64,000 bases of DNA from Laspinema sp963821735 (GCA_963821735.1 CAWGFK010000034.1:1-64000), one strand, 5' to 3'; shown: positions 33,201 to 41,117, numbered from the stretch's first letter. Notes: a model not told the origin generated them from the sequence alone. A program made the numbers and translations.

Positions 33201-34992
33201 TAAGCTGCAAGTGAGGATAGGTTTTTCCCAGACGGATGAGGTCTGATGCATGGCCGCAGCCGAAATCCAGTACCTTTGAAATGGTTGAAAAATCAAGATC
33301 ACCGAATAATATATTTCTCAACTCAAGTTGGGACTGAAGCGCTATTTGAGCGTGTTCCGGATAGGCTTGAGGATTATAAAACGTCGAAATCCAGGAAAAA
33401 TTTGGGATTTTTTCGGGGAAAATTCCAAACGTTAGGAAACTTTCATCGAACGCATAAACATCATTGAGCTTGGAAACAGCATCATAATGATGAGCAATCG
33501 TGGCAGACGCCTTGTTATTTACCGAAGCTTTATCCGCTTTGTTAGAAAGAGCTTTTAATTTTTTAAGTGAGTAAAGACCTGCCATTGTGGAATCAACATC
33601 CAGCCCAAAATCAATCAGACAAGCAATCTCATTCACCCCAATCGCTGCAAGGCGATCAACCCTTTCCAAACAGCTATCTGGTGTACCAAATAGAGTGCTG
33701 GTTTGGTAGTAGCGCTCAAAAGCATAATTCAACAAATCTTCCTGTTGTTTTGGCGATAAATCATCTAAGTTATCGGACCCCTGACGCCATAATCCAACTG
33801 ATGTTTTGAGATACTCGATAAATGGCTCTCGAACCTTACTACGAACAGTTTTTAATTCTTCACTAACAAAGGTATGGAGCATCAGGGTGATATGCCCTGT
33901 TTTCGGATCGTGACCGTGCTGGGCTCTCGCTTCTCGGTACAGGGTAATCTTTTCAGCTAATTCCTCAATAGATTGGAACAAAAGAGCAGTAAGAACGTTC
34001 GTACCGGCAGCACCCGCTTCAATAAAACGTTCTTTGCCTCCAGTACAGGTTGTCCAGACTGATAGGTCCCGTTGCTTGGGGAGGGGGTAAATTTTAATCT
34101 CGGTTGACTTGCCAACCCCATTCGGTAATGCAATTGATTCTCCGCGCCACAGTTTTTGCACAGTTTGCATACCTGAAAACATAGCCTCTGTGCGGTTGCG
34201 ATAATTTTCTGGAGCCAGGGTAAAGTCGTTGGGATTCCAACCAGCAGCAAAGGCGAGATCTACTCTACCGTGGGATAGGTTATCTACAACAGACCAATCC
34301 TCGGTGACCCGAACTGGATTTTGCAAGGGTAGGACGACGCTACCGGCCCGAATGCGAACCCGCTTCGTCACCATTGCTAAGGCTGCACCCAAAACCGATG
34401 GATTAGGGTAAAGCCCGCCAAAGGCATGGAAATGCCGTTCTGGCACCCAAACGGCTGCAAATTCGTTTTGATCGGCAAACTTCGCTCCTTCAATTAAGAG
34501 ACGGTATTTATTGTCTGCAAACTCTGCTTCATTACTGGAGAAGTAGAATAAGCTGAATTGCATCCCTGTTTTAGCAATCCTAGCGCTGGGGTTAGCGGAT
34601 TGGTCAAACACCTCTAGGTCATTTTGGGAAGATGGCTTGGACAGGACGGGAACTCCACTAGATTCCAGATTTAGAGTAGGTAATGTCGCTCCCGAACGAA
34701 TTTGGCTGACCAGCTTTTCAATGGTGATCTCGTCTAAAAATACCTCAATCGGTAAAATCAGACCAAAGTGGGTTTCAACATAATTTTTAATTTCAACTAC
34801 CTTGAGAGAATCTAACCCAAACTCACTCAGTGGTTGGTCTAAGCTCAGTCGATCGCTGAGCAATACCCAGAATTTGGGCAATGCGATCGCGCAAGTCAGA
34901 TACCAAAACCTCTGGATCGTGGATGGTAAGAGTTGCTGATGAGATGAGTTGGGTGTCGGTTGTACTGTTAGCCGATCCCTCTGTTTCCCCAA
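30232..34992 (-). CDS. multidomain ACP / luciferase-like monooxygenase / methyltransferase / thioester reductase / ACP / PlsC protein
   Basis: 1,586 residues in frame. Domains in order: carrier protein with FGLDSLK (Ser about 62); MupA/Atu3671-type FMN monooxygenase (about 143-480, with PERHFHAFGGLYPNPSV); methyltransferase (about 500-790, VLDFGCGHASD); thioester reductase (about 870-1240, FLTGATGFLGAFLLYEL); second carrier protein (CYSLDSVQ, Ser about 1307); acyltransferase of the PlsC type (about 1397-1586, AANHTSHLDG and FPEGTRS). There is no ketosynthase or condensation domain. The acyl chain on the first carrier would be hydroxylated, methylated and reduced off. The first 40 residues are out of frame: the true protein is fused to the ligase upstream, interrupted by one indel. 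The acyltransferase fusion is unusual. Confidence 0.9.
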   Translation of the reverse strand: MGKQRDRLTVQPTPNSSHQQLLPSTIQRFWYLTCAIALPKFWVLLSDRLSLDQPLSEFGLDSLKVVEIKNYVETHFGLILPIEVFLDEITIEKLVSQIRSGATLPTLNLESSGVPVLSKPSSQNDLEVFDQSANPSARIAKTGMQFSLFYFSSNEAEFADNKYRLLIEGAKFADQNEFAAVWVPERHFHAFGGLYPNPSVLGAALAMVTKRVRIRAGSVVLPLQNPVRVTEDWSVVDNLSHGRVDLAFAAGWNPNDFTLAPENYRNRTEAMFSGMQTVQKLWRGESIALPNGVGKSTEIKIYPLPKQRDLSVWTTCTGGKERFIEAGAAGTNVLTALLFQSIEELAEKITLYREARAQHGHDPKTGHITLMLHTFVSEELKTVRSKVREPFIEYLKTSVGLWRQGSDNLDDLSPKQQEDLLNYAFERYYQTSTLFGTPDSCLERVDRLAAIGVNEIACLIDFGLDVDSTMAGLYSLKKLKALSNKADKASVNNKASATIAHHYDAVSKLNDVYAFDESFLTFGIFPEKIPNFSWISTFYNPQAYPEHAQIALQSQLELRNILFGDLDFSTISKVLDFGCGHASDLIRLGKTYPHLQLTGYTISAKQAETDSQKIEKLQLQERINIYNRDSAKDAFPNRYDLIFGFEVAVYVKQKEDLFSNISSHLNEGGTVLLAEFISNTFSSIDHQETSSYIITAKEWVELFSANNLKVVKFVEISQEVANFLYDPNFKENLANLNPELVDAVVNAHFTSWDNLGKLLESQLASYVLIVLQKDSKLSQDDIRTLNQNSLTSPTPYAKLQRSALPTPEIFLKHQKEKATSPENHLQALRNKQISSKDETLHSTVVDLKAEAVLDETIRPATPLTEPVINPDHIFLTGATGFLGAFLLYELLEQTSSQLHCLVRATNPERGMQRIRENLQTYGLWRDRFNDRIVTVVGDLSQPWLGLTLEQFDSLAQQLDLIYHNAAYLNFVYPYAALKPINVLGTQEVLRLACQSKTKPVHYISSTAVFDASSYASKIVTEQENLDHSSEIAVGYAQSKWVAERLVSIAGDRGLPISIYRPAWIFGHSETGVCNKEDFICRLMKGCIQMGVAPEMDYVWNISPVDYVSQATVHLSRQQDGLGKIFHLISPHPLHWNHLVDWMRSLGYSIDRLPYEEWQSKLRNLSPTQENPLYPLIPLFLGHWTDDKLTIAQLYQQDKMPQLGCPETLKALVGSQLDCPPVNSDLLNTYFSYFLKSGLLEKPAKLNNSQLSLDKPDLTPLISQNETSEAFEADSIATWLVSQVAQQLRTHPQNIDPHEAFTCYSLDSVQAVSLVSALEEWLGCELSPDLLNSYPTIEALSQYLAQHTHTDKTTALAATSLAPILNKQPNFLQKIMAYLFWGFVKLLYNQWFQMSCWGLENIPHDRPYLVAANHTSHLDGQAIAVALAKNGDRISILAAQDYFFDHPVKSWLCKTFLHMIPLDRQGNFLKGMQECQETLARHKPVLIFPEGTRSLTGKMQPFQPGLGWLALQLNVPILPVYIDGAYEALPKGKWFPRPHPIQIVIGKPLELSPYKAKQGTVPDREICQEIVDEVQSEIAQMRDNYPL

Positions 34993-36811
34993 TGATACTA
35001 GAGCTAATAACTTCCAGGGTTCCAGCTAAGAATGCTGCCTGACAAGCATGACGTTGAATTTTACCGCTTGACGTTTTGGGAATGCTGCCAATCTTTAATA
35101 ATAGCACTCCATACACTTGCAACTCGTATTGCTGTGCCACAGCTTGCCGGATGCTTTTAATTATTGGTGCAGCATCGAACGATTGAGGACTCTTGACATC
35201 ATCACTTAGCTCTCCTTCAAAACTGTCTTTGTTCGTTGAGATCCGCCTTTGTCGATAGCGTCGATCTAACTCAGCTACTACGACTAGGCGCTCTTCACGA
35301 TCCACTTCAACCGAGAATGCTGCGGTAAAGCCCGGTTGACGGATGGCAGGATGGCTTTGCTCGACCGTCAGTTCAATGTCTTGTGGATAGTGGTTACGTC
35401 CCCGGATGATAATTAAATCCTTGAGACGGCCTGCAAAGAACAGTTCCCCCTGGCGCAGAAAACCTAAATCCCCTGTACGGAGGAAGGGGCCTTCCTTTGT
35501 ATCGGAGAGGTAAGCCTGGAAGATTTGTTCCGTCTGCTCTAGTTTGTTCCAATAACCCTGTGCCACACTTGCGCTCGCAACCCAAATCTCTCCGATTTGC
35601 TCATCAGGACATTCGGTTAGAGTTTTGGGATTGACAATCAATACTTTTTGCTCAGAACGAACATGACCACAGCCAACTAACTTTTTAACTTTGGCTTGCT
35701 GCTCAGGTAGTCTTAAAACTTGATTCTGTGCTAGAGCTTCTGCATCTACTTCATGAATGAAGGGAGGGTTCGCTTTTAATCCACCTGTAATAAAGAGAGT
35801 TGCTTCGGCCATGCCGTAGCAGGGATAGAATGCCGAGCGGCGAAAACCACAAGGTTCAAATGTCTTGGTAAATTGCTCTAGAGTTTCAGCTCTAATTGGT
35901 TCTGCTCCAGTAAATGCTACTTCCCAACTACTCAAGTCAAGATTTTTTCGCTGTTCTGAAGTAATTCTGCGAATACATAAATCGTATGCAAAATTCGGTC
36001 CCCCACTGATGGTTGCTTGGTGGCGGGAAATTGTCTGCAACCAGCACCAAGGTTTTTGTACAAATATGGCAGGTGACATGAGCATCACTGGAAAGCCGCC
36101 AAACAGTGGCTGGAGGATTCCCCCTATCAACCCCATATCGTGATACTGTGGCAGCCAAATTACTCCTCGACTATGAGGAGATGCCTCAAAACTTTGATTA
36201 ATCAAAGCCAGATTGTGCAGTAAATTGCCATGACTTACCATCACACCTTTGGGCGCGCCTGTAGAACCTGATGTGTATTGGAGAAATGCTAATGTATCTT
36301 TATCGATTGCTGGTACTTGCCAGTCTCGACCTAAGTCATTGTCTAGCTTATCAGTTGCCAGCCATTTCATTGCTGCTAGATCTCGATTTGATGCGATTCG
36401 TTGCTCCAAAGTGGACAATTGAGATGTTGTGGTAAGCGCAAAGCTTGCCTGAGCATCAGCTACGATCGCTTGCAATCGTTGTATTGATTGATTGGCTCGC
36501 GGTGGATAAGCTGGTACTGCAATAGCACCTGCATATAAACAACCAAAGAATGCTGCAATGAACTCCAGGCCCGGGGGATAAAGAAGCAGAACTCTTGCTC
36601 CAAAAGTGTTTGAACGATGCAGCAATGCAGAGATACTGCGTGCTTGTCGATCTAATGCTTTATAAGTTAAACTCAAACCTTCAGTTTCACCATCTTTTAA
36701 AAAAGTAAAACCAGTTTGCTCAGGTTGATAAAGTGTTCGGTATTGCAGGAGATCAACTAAAGTTGAAATTTGATTGAGAAAACTTCTCGATTCAAGCATT
36801 TCGATATTCAT
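34823..36811 (-). CDS. fatty acyl-AMP ligase (FAAL), start of the assembly line
   Basis: 662 residues. The AMP-forming core is clear: FLQYTSGSTGAPKGVMVSHG (about residues 177-196), IWLPQYHDMGLIGGIL, the YPCYGMAEATLFITGG block and IPKTSSGKIQRHAC near 590. The start resembles FAAL proteins that load fatty acids onto carrier proteins. The end (SDLRDRIAQILGI) is the beginning of a carrier domain that continues only in the next frame (SDRLSLDQPLSEFGLDSLK). One slip near 34857 therefore cuts a protein of about 2,200 residues in two. It overlaps the following frame by 170 bases. First gene of the operon; its promoter should lie at 36812-37076. Confidence 0.92.
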   Translation of the reverse strand: MNIEMLESRSFLNQISTLVDLLQYRTLYQPEQTGFTFLKDGETEGLSLTYKALDRQARSISALLHRSNTFGARVLLLYPPGLEFIAAFFGCLYAGAIAVPAYPPRANQSIQRLQAIVADAQASFALTTTSQLSTLEQRIASNRDLAAMKWLATDKLDNDLGRDWQVPAIDKDTLAFLQYTSGSTGAPKGVMVSHGNLLHNLALINQSFEASPHSRGVIWLPQYHDMGLIGGILQPLFGGFPVMLMSPAIFVQKPWCWLQTISRHQATISGGPNFAYDLCIRRITSEQRKNLDLSSWEVAFTGAEPIRAETLEQFTKTFEPCGFRRSAFYPCYGMAEATLFITGGLKANPPFIHEVDAEALAQNQVLRLPEQQAKVKKLVGCGHVRSEQKVLIVNPKTLTECPDEQIGEIWVASASVAQGYWNKLEQTEQIFQAYLSDTKEGPFLRTGDLGFLRQGELFFAGRLKDLIIIRGRNHYPQDIELTVEQSHPAIRQPGFTAAFSVEVDREERLVVVAELDRRYRQRRISTNKDSFEGELSDDVKSPQSFDAAPIIKSIRQAVAQQYELQVYGVLLLKIGSIPKTSSGKIQRHACQAAFLAGTLEVISSSIIGETEGSANSTTDTQLISSATLTIHDPEVLVSDLRDRIAQILGIAQRSTELRPTTE

Positions 36812-37076
36812 TCAGTTACTTAGTAATTCTTAAATTGGTTTACTGGAGCTTGCAATTGGCTAATTTTTAGGCGTTTTTTGAGATTGCCTACAACATAATG
36901 AGACTGAAAGTTCTCTTACTCAATTTAGACAAACTATCGAAATATCTGACTAATCATTTGGGGCCGCTTTTTTATCAACTACAGTGAAAACTCTCCATGT
37001 CGCTTTATTTTAGTTCTCGAAGTTATTACAAAAGCGACTCTAAATCATTTTGGCAATGGACGATGGCGGTTTCCAA

Positions 37077-37101
37077 CCCCTCTCCTTTTCTGGGAGAGGG
37101 G
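37077..37101 (-). terminator. hairpin downstream of parB
   Basis: CCCCTCTCC (37077-37085) pairs perfectly with GGAGAGGGG (37093-37101). It lies 34 bases after the parB stop and before the ligase gene. It would separate the parB transcript from the lipid operon. There is no strong U-tract. Confidence 0.5.
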
Positions 37102-37134
37102 AGCCGAGCTTTATGTCAAATTTATTTAGGCTCG

Positions 37135-38061
37135 CTATAGTATTGATTCTATTTGTTTGAGCAGCAATTCAATTTGAGAACATTTATCGGGGTCATCCCA
37201 AGCTTTAAGTTTTTTGATTTTTTTTGGTATGGCTTCCATCCGAGTTTGCAATTTATCTTTTTCTGTTGATAGTTGTTCTACTTTCACTCGCTCTCGAATC
37301 GCACTTAAAGAAAGTGAACCAGCGATTGCCTCTTTAAGAATTTTTTCTCTAATTTCAGCATCTTTAACTTTAGAGATCGCTTTTCCCTTCGTGTACTCGA
37401 TCTGTCCCTGACGAATAGCATCCAGAATTTCTGGCGGCAAGTTAATTAGGGGCAGACGATTAGTTCGGAATGACTCCGGTGAAAGCTTGCCTAGGCTTTG
37501 AAAAACCGACAAGATCGCTTCTTCGTCTTCTTGGCGGATAACGTTATCCGCCAACCTTCTTTTAACTTTAGCCATCCGGTTAAGTAGCGAAATAACCGAT
37601 TCTCGGTCAGTTTGTAAGCTCATCTCCAGTAATTGCAAAATCCCCTCGGTTTCTTCAATCGGGTTCAAATCTTCCCGCTGCAAGTTTTCCATGAGGGCAT
37701 AGTGCATAGCTTCAGAATCGCTCATCTCTCGTACTATTACTGGCACGTCCGCCAGTCCAAGAGTTTTAGCTGCTTTATAGCGACGCTCTCCTGCTACTAA
37801 CTCATACTGATCTGCTCCAATTGAACGCACGAGTATCGGTGCCATAATCCCGTGTTGTTTAACACTAGCAATCATTTTTGCCATTGCCTCTTCATCAAAA
37901 TACTTCCGAGGTTGGTATTTTGAGGGAGAGATTTGCTGGAGAGGAAGTGTTGTAGCAACAGATGAGCAATCGCAAATAGGGTGAACATTTTGGCGATTCC
38001 TTGGGTTTTTAGACATGGAATCTGGAGCTAGGAGAAGATTGGGCAACGTTTGTGGGTACAT
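37135..38061 (-). CDS. parB: ParB/RepB/Spo0J-family partition protein
   Basis: 308 residues. The N-terminal ParB nuclease-like domain has ISPSKYQPRKYFDEEAMAKM and the nucleotide-binding VAGERRYKAAKTLGL, followed by MENLQREDLNPIEETEGI and a helical DNA-binding part. The C-terminus is coiled and basic. It would bind a centromere site for plasmid segregation, normally with ParA, but no parA is seen next to it. The helix-turn-helix region is longer than usual (KVKRRLADNVIRQEDEEAIL). The start at 38061 follows a 20-residue less conserved leader; the ATG at 38016 is an alternative. Confidence 0.92.
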   Translation of the reverse strand: MYPQTLPNLLLAPDSMSKNPRNRQNVHPICDCSSVATTLPLQQISPSKYQPRKYFDEEAMAKMIASVKQHGIMAPILVRSIGADQYELVAGERRYKAAKTLGLADVPVIVREMSDSEAMHYALMENLQREDLNPIEETEGILQLLEMSLQTDRESVISLLNRMAKVKRRLADNVIRQEDEEAILSVFQSLGKLSPESFRTNRLPLINLPPEILDAIRQGQIEYTKGKAISKVKDAEIREKILKEAIAGSLSLSAIRERVKVEQLSTEKDKLQTRMEAIPKKIKKLKAWDDPDKCSQIELLLKQIESIL

Positions 38062-39026
38062 GATATGAGTTGGATTAATACACTGGACTGAACGGAGCAG
38101 CTTTTTCCGATTTTGTTCGGAATAAGCTGCGCTACGACTTTAAATGTTTCGGTTTCCTATTGCTTATGATTATACATCTATCTTTAGGAATATTTTTACT
38201 ATTTTTTATTTTTTTTTAAAGATTTCTTAATCAAACATGGAGAAAGTTTAAAGAAACTTTAGACCTAGTTGTGGTATGAAAGCGAGGCGATATCAAAATC
38301 TCCCTTTTGTTATTGGCCTTCATTGTTGCTATATCCATGCAAGCATATTGCAAATCAGTAATAATAACTAAAGGAACTTGAATATTGCAACTTTTAATCA
38401 ATCTAGTAACCGTAATATTTACTACTAAAGCATCCTGATGTTTGCGATTGTGTCTGACTTGGGTATAAGTTACTTAAAACGTATTTCGGTTTTTATGATT
38501 TTTGCAAATTAATATTTTGTATGTTTTGTCAAGCCGTAAAATTACTGATTTTTACATAGGAGTGACATAAGACAATACGTCTAATTGCTTAGGATTATGA
38601 CAATGGCAACAGGAACCCCTTAAATCACCACCGTCTTCAACCTTACCTGAAGCTGATCGCAATCACAGACTAAAAATTGCCATCAAGCGAGTCAAGGTAC
38701 GATGTGCGCGATGCGTGGAATGTGCAGGTTGTTCGGCTAATTAGAAAAAGAACTGAACCCGTCCAACCGGCAACCAGTGCGATTATAGGGTCGTCAATTC
38801 AAACGGTTGCTGGGCAAAAACCTACAGCAATGATTGCGACAGAGAAAGGAGTTCCTGTTGCCCGCAACACTGAACAGGGGTAATCGGCGATATGGAATCA
38901 TCACCGGCGAGTGGGCTTCATAATTGAAATGATTTTGTTGCAGTGATCGGCAGTTTCAGATTGACAAAGACGTTCTTTACCCAAAATGACCAACAACGGC
39001 AAAGATGGCTGGCTCCTTTTTTCAAG

Positions 39027-39060
39027 GCGATCGCCTATGGCATAGCTCCGCTTACCGCTC
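39027..39060. repeat. dispersed HIP1-linked repeat, copy 4
   Basis: This is the best match to the consensus: GCGATCGCCTATGGCATAGC followed by TCCGCTTACCGC, in the same orientation as copies 1-3. Confidence 0.7.
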
Positions 39061-39191
39061 AATCAGTCCGAGACCGATCGCCTACCAACGAGGGCCAATC
39101 TAGTCGATGTTGCATCATCCGGCAGTTTCCCCGATAGTGAGCCAACCAATGCAACAAAATCGCTGAAACCATTATGGGACAAGACTTTATT

Positions 39192-39254
39192 GGGGTGAAC
39201 ACAAGTCCCGGTAAAAACGTTGCTCTTATAAATAAGCCGACTTGTGTTCACCCT
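39192..39254. repeat. 62-bp hairpin element, copy 2
   Basis: GGGTGAACACAAGTC (39193-39207) pairs perfectly with GACTTGTGTTCACCC (39239-39253). The 28 bases of the loop from CCGGTAAAAACGTTGCTCTT onward are identical to copy 1. Similarity to the rep region also extends about 30 bases to each side. Confidence 0.85.
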
Positions 39255-39774
39255 GTCCCAATGGAAAAACTGGGTCTTCGCTGGTAGGGGCTTCGACCGA
39301 TGCGATAAGCCCAGCTATTGCGACGAGACCAGAATTTGTCAATCGTGGCTTTGTTCAGTGCGATCGCCAACTGGCGGGATGCCATCTGGATTTGCCGAGC
39401 GAGTCGGTAGATGCGATCGCCACCTGGTGACAAAATGGACAAAACGTATTGTGATGGCATCCAGAGAAAGCCCATGCCGGATTCCACAGGATGCGGTAAG
39501 CCCAGCCCGGGCATAGGCCATCGCTTTCCCCAGTCATCCAGGCTCCACCAGCTAAATCAAAAGCAAAAGTCCTTCGCCCGAAGCCTCAATCAGACTATCC
39601 GACTGGTCGAACTAGCATGATTCCCCAGGATGCGATCGCCAACCCCGTCATCCAGGCTCCCCTAGCTAAATCAAGAACAAGAATCCTTGCCACTTGTCCC
39701 GAACTAGCCACGACTCCCCGCACTGCTGCCAATCCTAGATAAATCGATGAAATCGTTGCAGGGTAAGACTTTTT

Positions 39775-39837
39775 GGGGTGATCATAAGTCCTCTGTCAAA
39801 GCTATCTCTTATAAATAAGCCGACTTGTGTTCACCCC
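39775..39837. repeat. 62-bp hairpin element, copy 3
   Basis: GGGGTGATCATAAGTC (39775-39790) pairs with GACTTGTGTTCACCCC (39822-39837), 14 of 16 positions. The loop has diverged except for CTTATAAATAAGCC. It ends 10 bases before a dehydrogenase-gene fragment. Confidence 0.8.
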
Positions 39838-39846
39838 CACGCCCCA

Positions 39847-39897
39847 CTAATTCACCTGCCCAGTAGGTCCCAGCAAAATCTCGTTGACATTCACCCG
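39847..39897 (-). pseudogene. 3' fragment of a short-chain dehydrogenase gene
   Basis: The minus strand reads RVNVNEILLGPTGQVN then stop, almost identical to the end of the gene at 41193-41945 (RVNVNEILLRPTGQVN). Only about 17 codons remain. Both the fragment and the full gene have a hairpin element just beyond the stop codon. Confidence 0.75.
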
Positions 39898-40140
39898 CCG
39901 AGAAGGAACGAGTTGGGATCGGCAGATCGCTAGTCAGTCTGGCAAGCGCTCACCCGCAACAGCATCGATTTATCGGCATACTGCTTGCACCCGTGAGCAC
40001 CATAGCAGACCCAGCTACGGTCCTCGCCACTGAGCGCACCCCATACCGAGCCAGTCTGAAAGTAGCGCCTGGACATTGCCCCTATTTTATCGGCTGAATG
40101 TAGGGTGGTAAAATTAAGGTCAAGCGATAGAGGAGATTTT

Positions 40141-40659
40141 TATGGCGAGAAAGTCTAAAGCCTTTGGTGAAATTCTCAAGCAACAACGGGCGGAGAAAAC
40201 TCATCGAAAAAGAACTGGAGAAGTTGCAGCAGAAACTCAAGAAAGGACCATTGGGTGACAAAGTTGCGGGTACGGTGACGAATCCGAAAGGTGAAGTCAA
40301 AATGTCTGAGGTTTTGGAGGAATTTGTTGAGCCTTATCTATCCTCTATCGAGACTGCGATTGAGCGAAAGAAGTTGTTTGAGGTTGCGGTGGTTGCCTGG
40401 AACTTATCCCTGATGCCAGAGAATGTGCGGCAAACCATGATTAACAAGTTAATCAAAGAAAGCATTGGAAGGGGCTGACCCGTCACTTAAACAAGATATG
40501 CGGAAAATGATTGACGAACTAATGGCTCGAAAACAGAAATTCTTTGCCCAGCATAAACGGTATGTTATTGATTTTCAACTGGAAGATACAGGTAGTGGAT
40601 TTCATCTTTCTGTGGCATCAACGTTATCAAATCCCATCGCTTCAGATTCGGCTGACTGA
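40141..40659 (+). pseudogene. hypothetical plasmid protein, two frameshifts
   Basis: The three frames form one protein of about 172 residues. MARKSKAFGEILKQQRA (from the ATG at 40141) is followed by RKLIEKELEKLQQKLKKGPL and the bulk of the sequence from about 40195. After about 40468, GADPSLKQDMRKMIDELMAR carries on to 40659. The protein is helical and charged, with a central VEPYLSSIETAIERKKLFEV. There are no internal stops in the used frames. I do not recognise a family. A short ribosome site (GGAGATTTTT) precedes the ATG. Confidence 0.6.
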
Positions 40660-40990
40660 CCGAATTAGTTCCACGGACAGCAGAAACATTAGCGCAAAAT
40701 CGACTCGCCACCCCAACCGCACCAACTCAGTCCCAATTCCCTGCCGCCGATGAGTCGCAGCCCCGCCCAAATCCGCCAGGTATCTGCAATGAGGAGCCAA
40801 CCCGAACTCATCTAGCAATTGCCAATCGAGCAGCCGCCATTCTGGTTCGGGTTCAATCCGAGTCTGTTGACCCATGATGGAAGCGGCGGCCAAAGGTTGG
40901 ACAAAACCATCCCCACCCAACATTGCCAAAAACGACACCGGCGCTCACGGAAAACGGCAATGAGAATGCGATCGGATCTATTCGAGCCAG
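40642..40990 (-). pseudogene. GNAT acetyltransferase remnant
   Basis: The main frame reads GGDGFVQPLAAASIMGQQ, then LLDWQLLDEFGLAPHCRYLA and DLGGAATHRRQGIGTELVRL. The R-x2-x-G-x-G/A block of motif A (THRRQGIGTELV) is the acetyl-CoA-binding site. The upstream part lies in another frame (DRILIAVFRERRC) and the C-terminal motif B is missing, so the gene is both frameshifted and cut short next to the 40141 gene. It is probably non-functional. Confidence 0.6.
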
Positions 40991-41056
40991 AGTGCGACTG
41001 CAATCGAAAGCAAGTTAGCCTAAATCGCTGTAACCTAGTTAGAGTAAGCATTGTCA

Positions 41057-41117
41057 GGGTGAACAGAAGTCCCGGGAAAAATCCTTTCCTTATAAATACA
41101 CTGACTTGTGCTCACCC
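41057..41117. repeat. 62-bp hairpin element, copy 4
   Basis: GGGTGAACAGAAGTC (41057-41071) pairs with GACTTGTGCTCACCC (41103-41117), 13 of 15 positions. The loop keeps TCCCGGGAAAAA and CCTTATAAATA. It is 76 bases beyond the stop codon of the dehydrogenase gene. Confidence 0.8.

Larger units (their letters stand above)
38062..40140. other. gene-poor, decayed region with repeats
   Basis: About 2 kb without an intact gene. 38100-38640 is AT-rich and would hold the parB promoter. From about 38670 the DNA is more GC-rich and made of fragments: a dispersed repeat at 39027, hairpin elements at 39192 and 39775, and an open but repetitive frame at about 39495-39738. There VIQAPPAKSKAKVLRPK is echoed about 116 bases later by VIQAPLAKSRTRIL. 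A 3' fragment of a dehydrogenase gene is at 39847. The text around the 39192 hairpin (KIAET...MGQ...) resembles the rep C-terminus, so part of this may be a remnant of a rep-like gene. Confidence 0.6.

Noticed and set aside
38677..38883. 68-codon plus-strand frame in the decayed region after parB
   Set aside because: No ribosome site, no recognisable motif, surrounded by remnants.
39244..39537. Overlapping frames on both strands near the hairpin elements
   Set aside because: Six overlapping frames of similar length in repeat-rich DNA; none has a better claim.
39775..41117. CRISPR array
   Set aside because: The hairpin copies are irregularly spaced, have no spacers, and no cas genes are present.
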